From Blattamonas nauphoetae (lineage: Eukaryota; Preaxostyla; Oxymonadida): a DNA stretch of 64,000 nucleotides. Made by a program: the position numbers and the translations under genes. The notes beneath the pieces were generated by a model, which had not been told where the DNA came from, ran no database searches, and saw only the letters and a list, made by a program, of their open reading frames with translations. The stretch's first letter is position 1; every line of letters begins with the position of its first letter. The stretch lies in assembly GCA_033064195.1 (NCBI GenBank), contig JARBJD010000008.1, positions 310,001-374,000 of the forward strand, read 5' to 3'. Of the stretch, positions 53,130 through 61,929 are shown piece by piece.

Positions 53130-54197
53130 TTACGTCTTCACATTCACTCCCAGCAGTCTTGACATTGAATGACAATAGGAAACAACACTGAAACCATGAC
53201 CTCCCTTGTCGTGCATCATCTTCTGTTCGAGTCTGTCTTCGAAGCCTTCCGAGAACAGAGCTTGCATCATCCGTATCCCAGATTGGGCAACTTCTGCACT
53301 TCCTCTCGTCCAAAAGGAGAGTGATTGGTTGATGTTGATGAGAACGTACCAGAGGTCACCATCATTTCTTTCGACGAGCGAGAGACAACTTGAGAATGCC
53401 ATCGCAATCGGAGATGCGAGAACAAATTCTAATGATGGATGATGATGTGGACCTATTCGAATGAATGTTGTCAAAAGCCAAATGAATGACTTGAACAAGT
53501 CTCCACTGAGGACGGGTCGATTTGAGATGAGGAATGTCACAAATTGAGACGATGGAACCACGACCTTCTGAAAGATCATTTCACGATGGGTGTATTTTTC
53601 TATTGCAGTTGTGATGCCAAGTTCTCTGACAAAATAGGGAGTTGCGAGGGAGATGCAATCGTCGATGATTCTGATTAGATTGTAGAGACTTGTTTCATTT
53701 TGTGAAATTGGCAGTGTGTGAGGTCGAATGGTCATTAATACAGTGGTGATGAGATCAGACTTTATGAGACGACATCGAATTGTTGGCAATGAAACTCCGA
53801 TTGTTTTGGAGAGGAACGAAATCACTGCTGCAACTATCGTCGAGTAAGAAGATGACATCAGAGTGAGAATGCTTGCAAATAAGCTAGAAGGCGGTTTGAC
53901 TGAAGATGCAACGATTTCAGAGACAAGTTGGTTGGCAAATCGTACTTCTCCATTTGGTTCGAGGCTCTTTAAAAGCTGGGCTGCTCTGTCTTGAAGGGAA
54001 TCAGTAAACGGGTATTCCTCTTTCACGAGGGCAACGAGAGAACAGTATAAGGCTGATTTATCCTTATACGACAATTTCGAGTTCGGTTCGTAATTCAGGA
54101 ACAATTCCTGTTCAGGGTTTACTGATGAAGGTGAATCCCGTGGGTGAGTCAAAGATGAATCATAAGAGGTTTTCGAATGAGAGAATTTGGTTTGCAT
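53130..54197 (-). CDS. Family B protein, intact copy (unknown function)
   Basis: 355 residues, start MQTKFSHSKTSYDSSLTHPR at 54197, TAA at 53130. After a Ser/Thr-rich N terminus comes the family core: LSYKDKSALYCSLVALVKEE (about 55-75), LQDRAAQLLKSLEP, SLFASILTLMSSSYSTIVAA, CRLIKSDLITTVLMTIRPHT, HREMIFQKVVVPSSQFVTFL, HHPSLEFVLASPIAMAFSSC and VAQSGIRMMQALFSEGFEDR, ending MSRLLGVNVKT. The spacing of Leu-rich amphipathic segments suggests a stacked-helix (ARM/HEAT-like) fold, probably cytosolic since no signal or membrane segment is seen. I recall similar hypothetical proteins in Blattamonas but no characterised homologue. Member of the tandem array; the upstream motif at 54211 is spaced 13 nt. 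Confidence 0.8.
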   Translation of the reverse strand: MQTKFSHSKTSYDSSLTHPRDSPSSVNPEQELFLNYEPNSKLSYKDKSALYCSLVALVKEEYPFTDSLQDRAAQLLKSLEPNGEVRFANQLVSEIVASSVKPPSSLFASILTLMSSSYSTIVAAVISFLSKTIGVSLPTIRCRLIKSDLITTVLMTIRPHTLPISQNETSLYNLIRIIDDCISLATPYFVRELGITTAIEKYTHREMIFQKVVVPSSQFVTFLISNRPVLSGDLFKSFIWLLTTFIRIGPHHHPSLEFVLASPIAMAFSSCLSLVERNDGDLWYVLININQSLSFWTRGSAEVAQSGIRMMQALFSEGFEDRLEQKMMHDKGGHGFSVVSYCHSMSRLLGVNVKT

Positions 54198-54210
54198 TGA
54201 ATAATCGGAG

Positions 54211-54225
54211 GAGGATCATCCCATT
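54211..54225 (-). promoter_or_regulatory. Conserved motif upstream of family B start (unit 3)
   Basis: Minus strand AATGGGATGATCCTC, 13 nt before the ATG at 54197, two more than in the other copies. That shifts a hypothetical WDDPP reading out of frame with the gene, although this gene is otherwise intact. Confidence 0.5.
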
Positions 54226-54737
54226 TTGAGTCACGAACTGATTCGGAATAAACTCGTTCCACAAAACATGAATTGTTCCGTGAAAAGAAACAAAGAAGAA
54301 TAGAATCAAATGAGTCATCCCTGACAACGAACAAGCTAGACGGACTCGCAGAGAACTCGCTTGAGACAAAACGTGGAAAAAATGGAGCCCCAACATCTGT
54401 TGAGACATGGAAATACAAATATTGAGAGGAAACCCTTAACATTATGGTGAGAGTATTATCGAAAAAGAAAGCGTGGATTGAACAGACCAATGGAGGGAGA
54501 ATGAAAAAGAACTGAGTGTCGCTGCCGATGGTGCACATGCAAGAAGCCCAAAAAAAAATAAAATACTCATCAAACAAATTGTGGATGGCTGTGGGATGGT
54601 GGGAATGTGGGGTGCATCCCGTTTTGAGGAGATAAACGAGATGTGTTTCTGAGATGCCCAAAAGTCGAATTTGGAATGATAATCTGATCACAACGTGTCG
54701 GTCAGGGACACCAGGAATTGTTTGGAGAGAGGACGGT

Positions 54738-55149
54738 GGCAAAATCATACCCCGTGCCCCCTCACCGAAAATTTCAAATATGCCTATTTTCGATTAATAA
54801 TCACACTTTTGATGAAATTTTGTGATTTTGAGGGCGAAAAGAAGCTGCCCATTTTGGCCCGATCCAGCCCATTATTTGTTTCAACACTTCACAAAGATCC
54901 TTTTTTCTATGGTACTTTTGAGAATTCACCAATAGTCTTCACAGCCCCCCCTGCTCTTGAGCGGGGGGCTGTGAAGACTATCCGACATTATGAAAAAGTG
55001 TCTGGAAAAAGGATCGGGTGAAGTGTAGATGAATTTATATCTCCAAAACCCGGTCTCAAATCGAAAAATAATTGCAAAAATATCGTGAAATGGAGTTAAA
55101 TCAAGCAACTGTTAAAATATTGGAGGGGGGCACGGGGTCGGATTATGCC
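54738..55149. mobile_element. Novel-looking MITE (412 bp), 8-bp TSD, GGCA termini
   Basis: The 8-bp duplication AGGACGGT is at 54730-54737 and 55150-55157. Imperfect 25-bp inverted ends: GGCAAAATCATACCCCGTGC on the left and GGCATAATCCGACCCCGTGC on the right, both followed by a C run. A near-perfect hairpin (arms 54933-54950 and 54963-54980, with a smaller GCTC/GAGC stem between) sits in the middle. No coding capacity. The empty site is seen in four paralogous modules. The 8-bp TSD would fit hAT, P or Merlin-type machinery, but the GGCA terminus is not one I can assign. Confidence 0.9.
54933..54980. repeat. Perfect 18-bp inverted repeat (hairpin) inside the MITE
   Basis: Left arm TAGTCTTCACAGCCCCCC and right arm GGGGGGCTGTGAAGACTA, separated by 12 nt that themselves pair (GCTC-TT-GAGC). 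The G/C-rich core would form a very stable cruciform or RNA hairpin. Confidence 0.95.
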
Positions 55150-55370
55150 AGGACGGTTGACGATGTGACAGTCAAAGACAGCCGCGTTGAGAACGACCAA
55201 CCCAAAAGAGCAAACCAATTCTGGACGATTGGAGGTGATCCCAGAATCTGTTCATCCGCACCAGCAATCAGCGCATTCCCAACATCCGAGGAGAGTCCGC
55301 AGAAATCACTGTGGTGCCATCCGAGAGATGCAGCTTCGATGGGTCATTTGAGATCTCATTTTTCACAGCC

Positions 55371-56435
55371 TCACACATTCGATCCCAGCAAATATGAGGT
55401 GGTGCGACAATAACGAACAACACTGTTACTATAATAGTTGTTACTGTCGTATTTCAGCATCTGTTCGAGTGTGGCTTCGAAGCCTTCCGAAGACAGAGCT
55501 TGCATCATCCGTTTTGCAGATTGGACCACTTCTGGGCCTTCTTCCTCCCATTCGATTAGTGAATCGACGAGGTCAATGAGATAAAGCGAGAGAGTTTGAT
55601 CATCTTCGATGATTGAGTGACAACTTGAGAATGACATCGCAATCGGAGAAGCGAGGACATATTCCAATGTTGGACGATGAAATGGGCCTAGTCGAAGGAG
55701 CTTGCATAGTAGAAGCATTAAAGAGAGAGGAAATCTTTCAATGACGATGAGCCGATTGAAGAACAATAATGTCACAAATTGCGACGATGGGAGCACGACC
55801 TTCTGAAAGATCATTTCACGATGGTTGAATATGTCGATTGCAGTTGTGATGTCAATGTCGATAATTGAGGATGGAAGTGCGAGGTCGACGAATCTGTCGA
55901 TGATTTTGATCAGATTGTCGAACATCTCTTCATTTACAGAAATTGGCAGTGTTAGAGGTTGAACTGTTGCTAGGACATTGGTAACGAGATCAGACTCCAC
56001 GAGACGACATCGATCAACAGGTGATGACAAAGTTATGATGTTGTAGAGGGACGACAACGCTGCTGTAACTATAGTCGAGTGGGGAGATGAGAGCAGGGTC
56101 AAAATGCTCTCAAAAAAGCCAGAAAGAGATCCAGCTGAAGAGGGAACGAGTTCAGCGATGAGTTTCGCAATTTGATCTGGTCCTACCCAGATTGGCGTCA
56201 GGCTCCTCAAAAATCGGGCAGCTCTGTCTTGAAGGGCATTGTCGAACGGGTGTTCAGCTTTTACGAGGGCAACGAGAGAACAGTAAATGGCTGATTTGTC
56301 CAGAGTCGACAACAGTGAGTTTTCATCGAAAACCAGAAAAGGGTGAGGCAAAAAGGTCAAAGTTGAATGACTGATGGGGAAGAGATTCAACGAGGTCTCA
56401 CTTGTTGTGGTCGAAGTTTCTGAATTGTTCTCCAT
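55371..56435 (-). CDS. Family B protein, intact copy (unknown function)
   Basis: The start at 56435 (MENNSETSTTTSETSLNLFP) is chosen because it aligns with the other copies and has the conserved upstream motif 11 nt before it, although the frame stays open upstream. 354 residues with the family blocks: DKSAIYCSLVALVKAEHPFD, LQDRAARFLRSLTPIWVGPD, SGFFESILTLLSSPHSTIVT, CRLVESDLVTNVLATVQPLT, HREMIFQKVVLPSSQFVTLL, FHRPTLEYVLASPIAMSFSS, VVQSAKRMMQALSSEGFEAT, ending TTSYLLGSNV. Predicted all-helical and soluble. Function unknown. It is the first unit of the array and lies next to ATG4 on the same strand, separated by about 190 bp. Confidence 0.8.
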   Translation of the reverse strand: MENNSETSTTTSETSLNLFPISHSTLTFLPHPFLVFDENSLLSTLDKSAIYCSLVALVKAEHPFDNALQDRAARFLRSLTPIWVGPDQIAKLIAELVPSSAGSLSGFFESILTLLSSPHSTIVTAALSSLYNIITLSSPVDRCRLVESDLVTNVLATVQPLTLPISVNEEMFDNLIKIIDRFVDLALPSSIIDIDITTAIDIFNHREMIFQKVVLPSSQFVTLLFFNRLIVIERFPLSLMLLLCKLLRLGPFHRPTLEYVLASPIAMSFSSCHSIIEDDQTLSLYLIDLVDSLIEWEEEGPEVVQSAKRMMQALSSEGFEATLEQMLKYDSNNYYSNSVVRYCRTTSYLLGSNV

Positions 56436-56446
56436 TGAAGAGAAGA

Positions 56447-56461
56447 TTTGATCAGCCCATT
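56447..56461 (-). promoter_or_regulatory. Conserved motif 11 nt upstream of family B start (unit 4)
   Basis: Minus strand AATGGGCTGATCAAA, 11 nt before the ATG at 56435. Two or three positions differ from the consensus, but the spacing is identical. Confidence 0.45.
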
Positions 56462-56626
56462 GGTTCGTGTTTGAAGTCGGAGTAACGTTCAACTGTAGAC
56501 AACAAATCCTCATCTTCCCTGATGACTGTGAACTTATAAACTGTCGTTGCTTCCTTTTCAGTTGTTGAAAAGAAATGTATAAGCCCAACTATGAAAATGC
56601 AAAGAAATCTGGAAAGAACATCTGTC

Positions 56627-58103
56627 TCATCTCTCACTTTCATCAAAATCAATTATATCATCATCACTGCCATCTGGGACTTCATTCCCAAGAGACAGAA
56701 ATTCTTCCTTTCGTTGTTCAGAGAACGTCAACATTGGTGACAGGACTGTAGGATAATAAATGAGTTATGTGTCAAAAACAGCACACTTTCATCATTATCT
56801 CCGTTCTGACGAAGAATAGCTTCAATCTGAGTCCATATATCCTCAATTGAGGACCTTAATTTTGTGATGTCATCGACTGACGAAACCAGGAAACCGAGAC
56901 ATAGTGAGGGGTCCAACAATCGTATAGGGGTTGAGTGAATCACCGACAGGTGTGAGATATTCTGGCGTTGCGCTTGGGTCATTTCTGAGCATGGTCGGTA
57001 TGTTTTAATGTCAGACGGGTTGTTTGGTCGTTTATTCTGCTGATTGTCGTCTGGAGCATGCTGCTGATACGTTTCGGGGTCGAATGTGATGTTTTCGGCC
57101 GGCTGGACGGTGTGGGGATCGAGATAGAACACATTGTCACCCTGCGAGGCAAAAAAGAAGTGTGCGGATGTTGGGTGTCCACCAGCAATTCCAACAAACC
57201 ATTGAAGAGTGAAGAGTCGAGTGAGGAACATTTGATACATCACAGGAATTGTACGAAGGCCGAGAAGGGTGGGGAAGAGGATCAGAATTGGTGGTTGGTT
57301 GGTGCTTGGATAAGAATGGCACGGGCATGAAGGGTTCTCACAATCTGGAATATTGGGAACCGGTTCTGACTCAATTTGAGGTTGCGCTCGTTCGTTGTGG
57401 GTGAGGAGATCGAGGATCTCAGGCTGAGAAGTCACTCAAGATGACATAGAATACCATAAAAATTGTGTTCAAGCCTTGCTCACACATATGCACGTGCATG
57501 ATGCTTGATGCAGGACAGAATTCGAGAAATAGATCCTTATAGACATTCGCAATTGTTCCTGGTCCAAACCATTGTCCTAACGGAAATATCGGCATGAAAA
57601 TTTCGTGAAAGGATGAATAATCAAACCTTGTCGCTTATCATAGCGTTCTCCCCGCTCGAGAAGGGTTTGGATCGAGAATGGGTGGAGATGACTGGTGAAT
57701 GGGGCCATTTCTTCGGAGAAGAGCGATGTCATCCACAGACATCGAGGACAATGACGGAGATACTCATTGGTTACTCGGAACTGGGGCCCAAAGAGGGCAC
57801 GCTGATAAGAACTGGCAACGAGCATGGATCCGGAACGAACCATGCCTACAGTGACAATATAGATACAAAATATGGCACACAGCCGAAGCCAGCATCGGTA
57901 CGAATCCCTCTGGTTGTGGGATAGAAGTCAGAACGGAATGTAATGTAGAAGAGTGTGTTGACTGCAGATAGAAATGATTGATGGTCGTTCACAGATTCTC
58001 CGAGAAACCAGATGGCTTCTTCGGTTTGAACCGATGCCCGAGGACGTCGGCTTGCGAGTCGTGTTAGTGGATCGAGAATATGTGTCTCGATGAAGTCTGA
58101 CAT
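56627..58103 (-). CDS. ATG4: ATG4 cysteine protease (autophagy, peptidase C54), five exons
   Basis: Exons 58103-57881, 57845-57627, 57576-57455, 57423-56787 and 56745-56627 sum to 1320 nt (439 aa), close to human ATG4 proteins. Introns are 35, 50, 31 and 41 nt, two starting GTGTGC, with consistent phases. Landmarks: FLGESVNDHQSFLSAVN, the catalytic region DAGFGCMVRSGSML with Cys75, GQWFGPGTIANV, ILFPTLLGLRTIPVMYQ, FVGIAGGHPTSAHFF, the catalytic Asp/His motif YLDPHTVQPA, and LLDPSLCLGFLVSS, then an acidic C-terminal end (DGSDDDIIDFDESE). ATG4 trims the ATG8 precursor to expose its glycine and later releases lipidated ATG8. It acts in the cytosol at autophagosomes. The codon of the catalytic Cys is itself split by intron 1. 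Confidence 0.92.
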
Positions 58104-58307
58104 GATCGGACCCTCAATTCATATCTTTTCCACACAAGTCCCAGATCTTGCATTCTTCACTCACCGTCGGGAATTGATACTGGTCTCTGGGTGTGTAACG
58201 CACAGATGAATCTCAGATTACACGAGACCAGATCTCTTAGGACAAGGATACGTGGATGAAATGAACACGAAAAGGGGAGGATGGAGAAGTAGAAAGGAGA
58301 AATAGCG

Positions 58308-58732
58308 TCAATATTTGAGAACTGTGCCCACACTGATCGAATTAGGGTCCTTGATTCCATTTTTCGTTTGGAGAGCATTCACCGTAGTGTGGAGTTTGGT
58401 CGCAATTTTGGCGAGTGTGTCTCCATGTTTGACTTTGTATTCCAAATCCTGTCCGGGGATACGTGTTTCGAAGAGGGCGATCTCGTCTTGTCTTCGTTGA
58501 GTGAGCCCTGCCCTAAATTGTGGCGGGTTGACATATTGGATAAGTTTACCTGGTATCTCGTCGTTTGATATTTCTTTGTCCCATTTGTTGTCGGTGAAGA
58601 CATTTGGGCCGAGATTGAAGGCGAAGGAGACCAACGCATCAAATTGGTTCTGGTAGAGCTTTCGAGTTAAGTAGGAACTGACAGCGTTTTCGAAAGAAGC
58701 GACATCAGCAGCGAGATACAGGGTGTCCCAGA
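58308..58732 (-). CDS. Phage-type (GH24) lysozyme with C-terminal LysM, 5' end missing
   Basis: The frame from an acceptor-like TTCAG at 58733 reads WDTLYLAADVASFENAVSSY, then the strong GH24 signature QNQFDALVSFAFNLGPNVF, GLTQRRQDEIALFET, and a LysM domain (YKVKHGDTLAKIATKLHTTV, NGIKDPNSISVGTVLKY) to a stop at 58308. LysM binds peptidoglycan, and GH24 enzymes cleave it, so the product would digest bacterial walls, probably in phagosomes. The N-terminal third with the catalytic Glu and the GYGH region is not found at the expected distance. Either it is on an unrecognised upstream exon or the gene is 5'-truncated. Bacterial/phage-like ancestry by horizontal transfer is inferred from the family. 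Confidence 0.7.
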
Positions 58733-58776
58733 CTGAACCCCTTTGTTTTTCTTTTGACGTTCATCACTCTACAGAA

Positions 58777-59645
58777 AACCTTCACTTCTCGTATTACATT
58801 ATATCACTCCATAGTTGCCGCATTTAATCGAAGAGTGAGGAAAAAAGGAAATATGTCTTGATAGGGACGGAACAAATGCATGCCAAACATCTGAAGTGGA
58901 ACGACGGACGTTGAATCAAGAATCGGAGGTGAAGAACTGGAGAGTGAGAAAATTGATGGAGTTTGAATGGATGTCAGAGAATTCTGATAGAAAAGAACTG
59001 AATGTAGATGGAATTTCGACGGTGATTTTGCGATGCCTGGATTCCAAAGAGCACTCAGATTGTGATCATTCCTAGGAAAGATACTTCAAGAAAAGATAGC
59101 GTACAAACACATACGAGATGGAAAAGGGTCATTCTCGATCTGTTAAGTCTTTCAGCGGAGATGGTTATCGCGTCCGCTGTGGTACTTATGATTGCGATCA
59201 ATTCAACGATATCAAATATCTTTCATGGTCATTTCCTTGTGGTTGGAGCATGGACGAAGAATCTCTAAAGTACTATGCCTACAATATACGAAAAATGAGT
59301 GATCGCAAACTTTGGCTCAAATTATCTGAACACACGTCCAGGGGGAGAGAAGTGTTGACTGTTAGAAACAAAATGATGAACGATGGAGATAGGGTCAAGA
59401 TATTCGGACAATCCCATGTTTTTGCGAAGGATCGGATCTGATCTCCCCCATTGAATGGGAAAATGCTCTTTCAGACGATCGCCATTCTCTGATTGTTTTC
59501 CAATTATATTTCACGTCCTTTGAAGATTTCAAAATCCAACTTGATAGAATGAATGAATCACAGATCATAATTCCGAATGAAGTGAAAAAACTTATTTCTT
59601 TCTGAAAGAGGTAACCTTCACTTCTCGTATTACATTTTATCGCTC
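58777..59645. repeat. 33-bp direct repeat bracketing 803 bp
   Basis: AACCTTCACTTCTCGTATTA and the next 13 bases occur at 58777-58809 and 59613-59645 with two mismatches. No inverted ends were recognised inside. It could be a long target duplication of an inserted segment or a duplicated splice-site region between lipase and lysozyme. Confidence 0.7.
59118..59441 (+). CDS. Small hypothetical protein
   Basis: 107 codons from ATG to TGA: MEKGHSRSVKSFSGDGYRVR, then CGTYDCDQFNDIKYLSWSFP and MSDRKLWLKLSEHTSRG. The first eight residues equal the start of the family B copy at 61956, but the rest shares nothing with it, and the upstream family B motif is absent. Four Cys and a Trp-rich core give it some protein character. 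No family recognised. It lies between the two 33-bp direct repeats. Confidence 0.3.
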   Translation: MEKGHSRSVKSFSGDGYRVRCGTYDCDQFNDIKYLSWSFPCGWSMDEESLKYYAYNIRKMSDRKLWLKLSEHTSRGREVLTVRNKMMNDGDRVKIFGQSHVFAKDRI

Positions 59646-60353
59646 GACGCAGCACTTCTCGGTACCCATAACCGAAGTGTGTTTTGTGGAGAATCCACCA
59701 GGCGAACATACAGCCATGGTGAGGGGTTGCGATCGTTGTTACTGAGGCAACGTGCTGTGTGGAGAGATTGGAAGGATAAGGAAGGGCGGATGAGGAGGGA
59801 GGAGGCGTCGAAAAGAAGAACAAAAGAAATGAGGCAAAAAGGACAATATTATCGTCCCACATGGAACAAGGTATAATCTCTATTCGATTAGAGCAGGACA
59901 AACTTCGTGGAAGTTCTCGTGGCGGTAGTTGAACAACATGTGACGAGCATCAAGGCCAGCCATTGAGTGGCAGATCAGATGAACTTTATTCGCTCCATAT
60001 TTTTCAAGGGTCCACTCCACTTGTTGTTTTAGCAACTGAAAATGGGATAAAATGAGAAATGAAGGGATGACAGACAAGAACTCGATCGTCGACAGAGGCA
60101 GCGTAACGTTGGCTTAGAACCTCAACAGAAAACCCAAATCCCGACAGAAATGAACGCATGTTCTTGAAATAGTTGAATCCATCTGCTTTGTCTGATGAGT
60201 TCACAGGAAATAGATGAGAGAACAGTTTGTTCGTGCTTGCGATCCCAGGACAGAGAAGAATTGGATACGTTTCTACAATTCGACAGTTAAAATCAATGGA
60301 GACACACTTGGATGTTGATAATAGAAACTTGGATACTGAGAGACGCTTGTCAT
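59620..60353 (-). CDS. Alpha/beta-hydrolase lipase, at least four exons, 3' end unresolved
   Basis: Exons 60353-60308, 60272-60076, 60035-59904 and from 59753 onward; introns are 35 (GTGTGT...TTGTAG), 40 and 150 nt with matching phases. Product: MTSVSQYPSFYYQHPKTYPI, LLCPGIASTNKLFSHLFPVN, GFNYFKNMRSFLSGFGFSVE, then VHLICHSMAGLDARHMLFNY with the nucleophile Ser about residue 105 in the GHSMGG-type elbow (here CHSMAG), and HVASVTTIATPHHGCMFAWW. This pattern is that of bacterial-type triacylglycerol lipases found in several protists. Coding similarity fades after about 59620, next to the 33-bp repeat, so the last third (catalytic Asp/His) is not identified and the gene may be truncated. Divergent from the SPFH gene (204-bp spacer). 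Confidence 0.75.
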
Positions 60354-60557
60354 GACAGAGAACTGAGTATCCAAGAAATAGTGTTATGGGCTGCTTTTCG
60401 GAAAAATCAAATCTCCGAAATCAGTGGGTTTCTTCCGTTTAAAAGTCCTTATCATCATCACAGCACAAACTCAACACATCGACAAAGATGACAGGCATGG
60501 AACAACTCAACAATATCTCCTGGTTGATCAGAACCCCATATTTCGTAAGCTCTTCTT

Positions 60558-61586
60558 ATGTATCAACCTCCACATGATGCTAGCACCGCCGAACAACAGC
60601 CCTCAACTGCCTATACTAACCCTGACACCAAACAACCCACCGAAACAGCGAACCAGCCAGAGATGCAACCGATGACCGTCCAACACGATCTCCCACCAGC
60701 TTACCCATCGATTGCGCAAGACATTACTGAACACTTTATCAACCCTATCAATGGAGGCGTCATGTGTCTTGTAATGTGGCTCCTTATACTTGTCGGAATC
60801 GCAATGATCGTCGTTTTCGCCATCTACTGGTGGTTCGGAGTTTTCATCGGAATAGCGTGCCTCATTGTGGCGTTCTTTCTGATATTCGGATTTGTGACGA
60901 ATCATCCAAACAACGGCCGGGTGTATTTGTTGTGCGGAAAGTACTACGGAACTCTGATCAAAGCCGGTTATTTCTGGGTCAACCCGTTCACCTCGACCCA
61001 TCGATCATTCAGTCTGAAAGCAACCACTCTCGAAAACAACAAGCTCAAGGTGAATGACGTATTGGGGAACCCAATCGAAATTGGAGTGATCGTTGTTTAT
61101 CGAATCGTCAACACTGCGAAAGCCGCTTTCTCTGTCAGCGATTCCGCGTACTATCTATCCACTGTATCTGACTCCGCGATTAGAAATGTCGCGCGACAAT
61201 ATCCGTATGATGTTAGTGAAGAAGGAGAGGAAATGTCGCTTCGAGACAGCAACACTCAAATCTCGATGCAGCTCCAGAAAGAAATCCAGGAAAGAGTGGA
61301 GATCGCGGGGATTGAAGTTTTAGAGGCGCGGATCAGCCAGCTGAGCTACGCACACGAAATAGCAGCCGCGATGCTCCAACGTCAACAGGCAGTCGCCGTC
61401 GTTGCGGCAAGACAGAAGATTGTGGAGGGGGCAGTTGGAATGGTCCACATGGCACTGGCGCAGATCGAAGATGAGGGCAAGATTGTGTTTACACCCGATC
61501 GGAAGGCGCAAATGGTGGCGAACCTTCTTGTGGTCCTGTGTGGGGGAAGAGATGCCCAACCGACACTTAATGTTGGAGAGTCGTGA
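60558..61586 (+). CDS. SPFH/band-7 domain membrane protein
   Basis: 342 residues, single exon. The N-terminal 60 residues are Pro/Gln/Thr-rich and cytosolic. Two hydrophobic segments follow at about 67-110 (VMCLVMWLLILVGIAMIVVF and GVFIGIACLIVAFFLIFGFV), then VTNHPNNGRVYLLCGKYYGT, the SPFH core (NNKLKVNDVLGNPIEIGVIV, VYRIVNTAKAAFSVSDSAYY, VSDSAIRNVARQYPYD) and an Ala/Glu coiled region (IQERVEIAGIEVLEARISQL, SYAHEIAAAMLQRQQAVAVV). This is the stomatin/prohibitin/flotillin-like group lacking the YqfA-type extension. Such proteins oligomerise under membranes and organise microdomains. Exact cellular membrane unknown. Confidence 0.9.
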   Translation: MYQPPHDASTAEQQPSTAYTNPDTKQPTETANQPEMQPMTVQHDLPPAYPSIAQDITEHFINPINGGVMCLVMWLLILVGIAMIVVFAIYWWFGVFIGIACLIVAFFLIFGFVTNHPNNGRVYLLCGKYYGTLIKAGYFWVNPFTSTHRSFSLKATTLENNKLKVNDVLGNPIEIGVIVVYRIVNTAKAAFSVSDSAYYLSTVSDSAIRNVARQYPYDVSEEGEEMSLRDSNTQISMQLQKEIQERVEIAGIEVLEARISQLSYAHEIAAAMLQRQQAVAVVAARQKIVEGAVGMVHMALAQIEDEGKIVFTPDRKAQMVANLLVVLCGGRDAQPTLNVGES

Positions 61587-61929
61587 TATGTTCTGTCGGC
61601 CTCCCATTTTGATGCCTGGTAGCTTGATTTTACGTCGATCCGATTCTTCTTTTAGCCTCTTATGTTTTGGGCACTTATGTCACGATATGTCACTCTTTGT
61701 TCATTCAAATCTTTATTCTATGGAATAAATGAGACAATTTCGCAACTCGATTCTCGATTGAGGAGATGTTCTTGAATTCAATGGGTTGATCCTCCTCTCG
61801 TGTTTCAATTGAACACCACATGTTGCTTCAATCTCAAGCTGATCCAACTTCTCAATCCCATGCTTTCGATTCCGATCGAACAATTCGTTTGTTGTTCAAG
61901 TGTTTGAAGAGAATGAGTGATTAACGACC

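Larger units (their letters stand above)
54640..55335. repeat. Family B 3' module, unit 4, interrupted by a MITE
   Basis: Module sequence occupies 54640-54737 and 55150-55335. The 412-bp MITE lies between, with AGGACGGT repeated on both sides. The homologous modules of units 1-3 and the dispersed copy at 25110 are uninterrupted at this point. Confidence 0.85.
47440..56470 (-). repeat. Tandem array of four family B gene units (~1.8-2.2 kb without insertions)
   Basis: Reading the minus strand, each unit is a 5' flank (with a GCCCAAAAAAA-type A-rich tract near its distal end), a family B gene and a 3' module of about 400 bp. The units are about 47440-50500, 50510-52700, 52710-54520 and 54525-56470. 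The genes are at 47849-49786 (split), 50930-51997 (two stops), 53130-54197 (intact) and 55371-56435 (intact). The plus-strand sequence AAGACAGCCGCGTTGAGAAC (or one change) marks every 3' module. Tandem duplication with unequal decay is the simplest explanation. Confidence 0.85.

Noticed and set aside
47676-55413. Separate plus-strand genes in the family B 3' modules
   Set aside because: Frames are open on both strands, starts are not conserved between copies, and the modules always follow minus-strand genes.
58308-58732. Bacterial contamination as source of the lysozyme
   Set aside because: It is embedded between spliced eukaryotic genes with the same base composition, so old horizontal acquisition is more likely.
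59118-59141. Family B start at 59118 (first eight residues equal those at 61956)
   Set aside because: Similarity stops after eight codons and the conserved upstream motif is missing, so it is probably coincidence.
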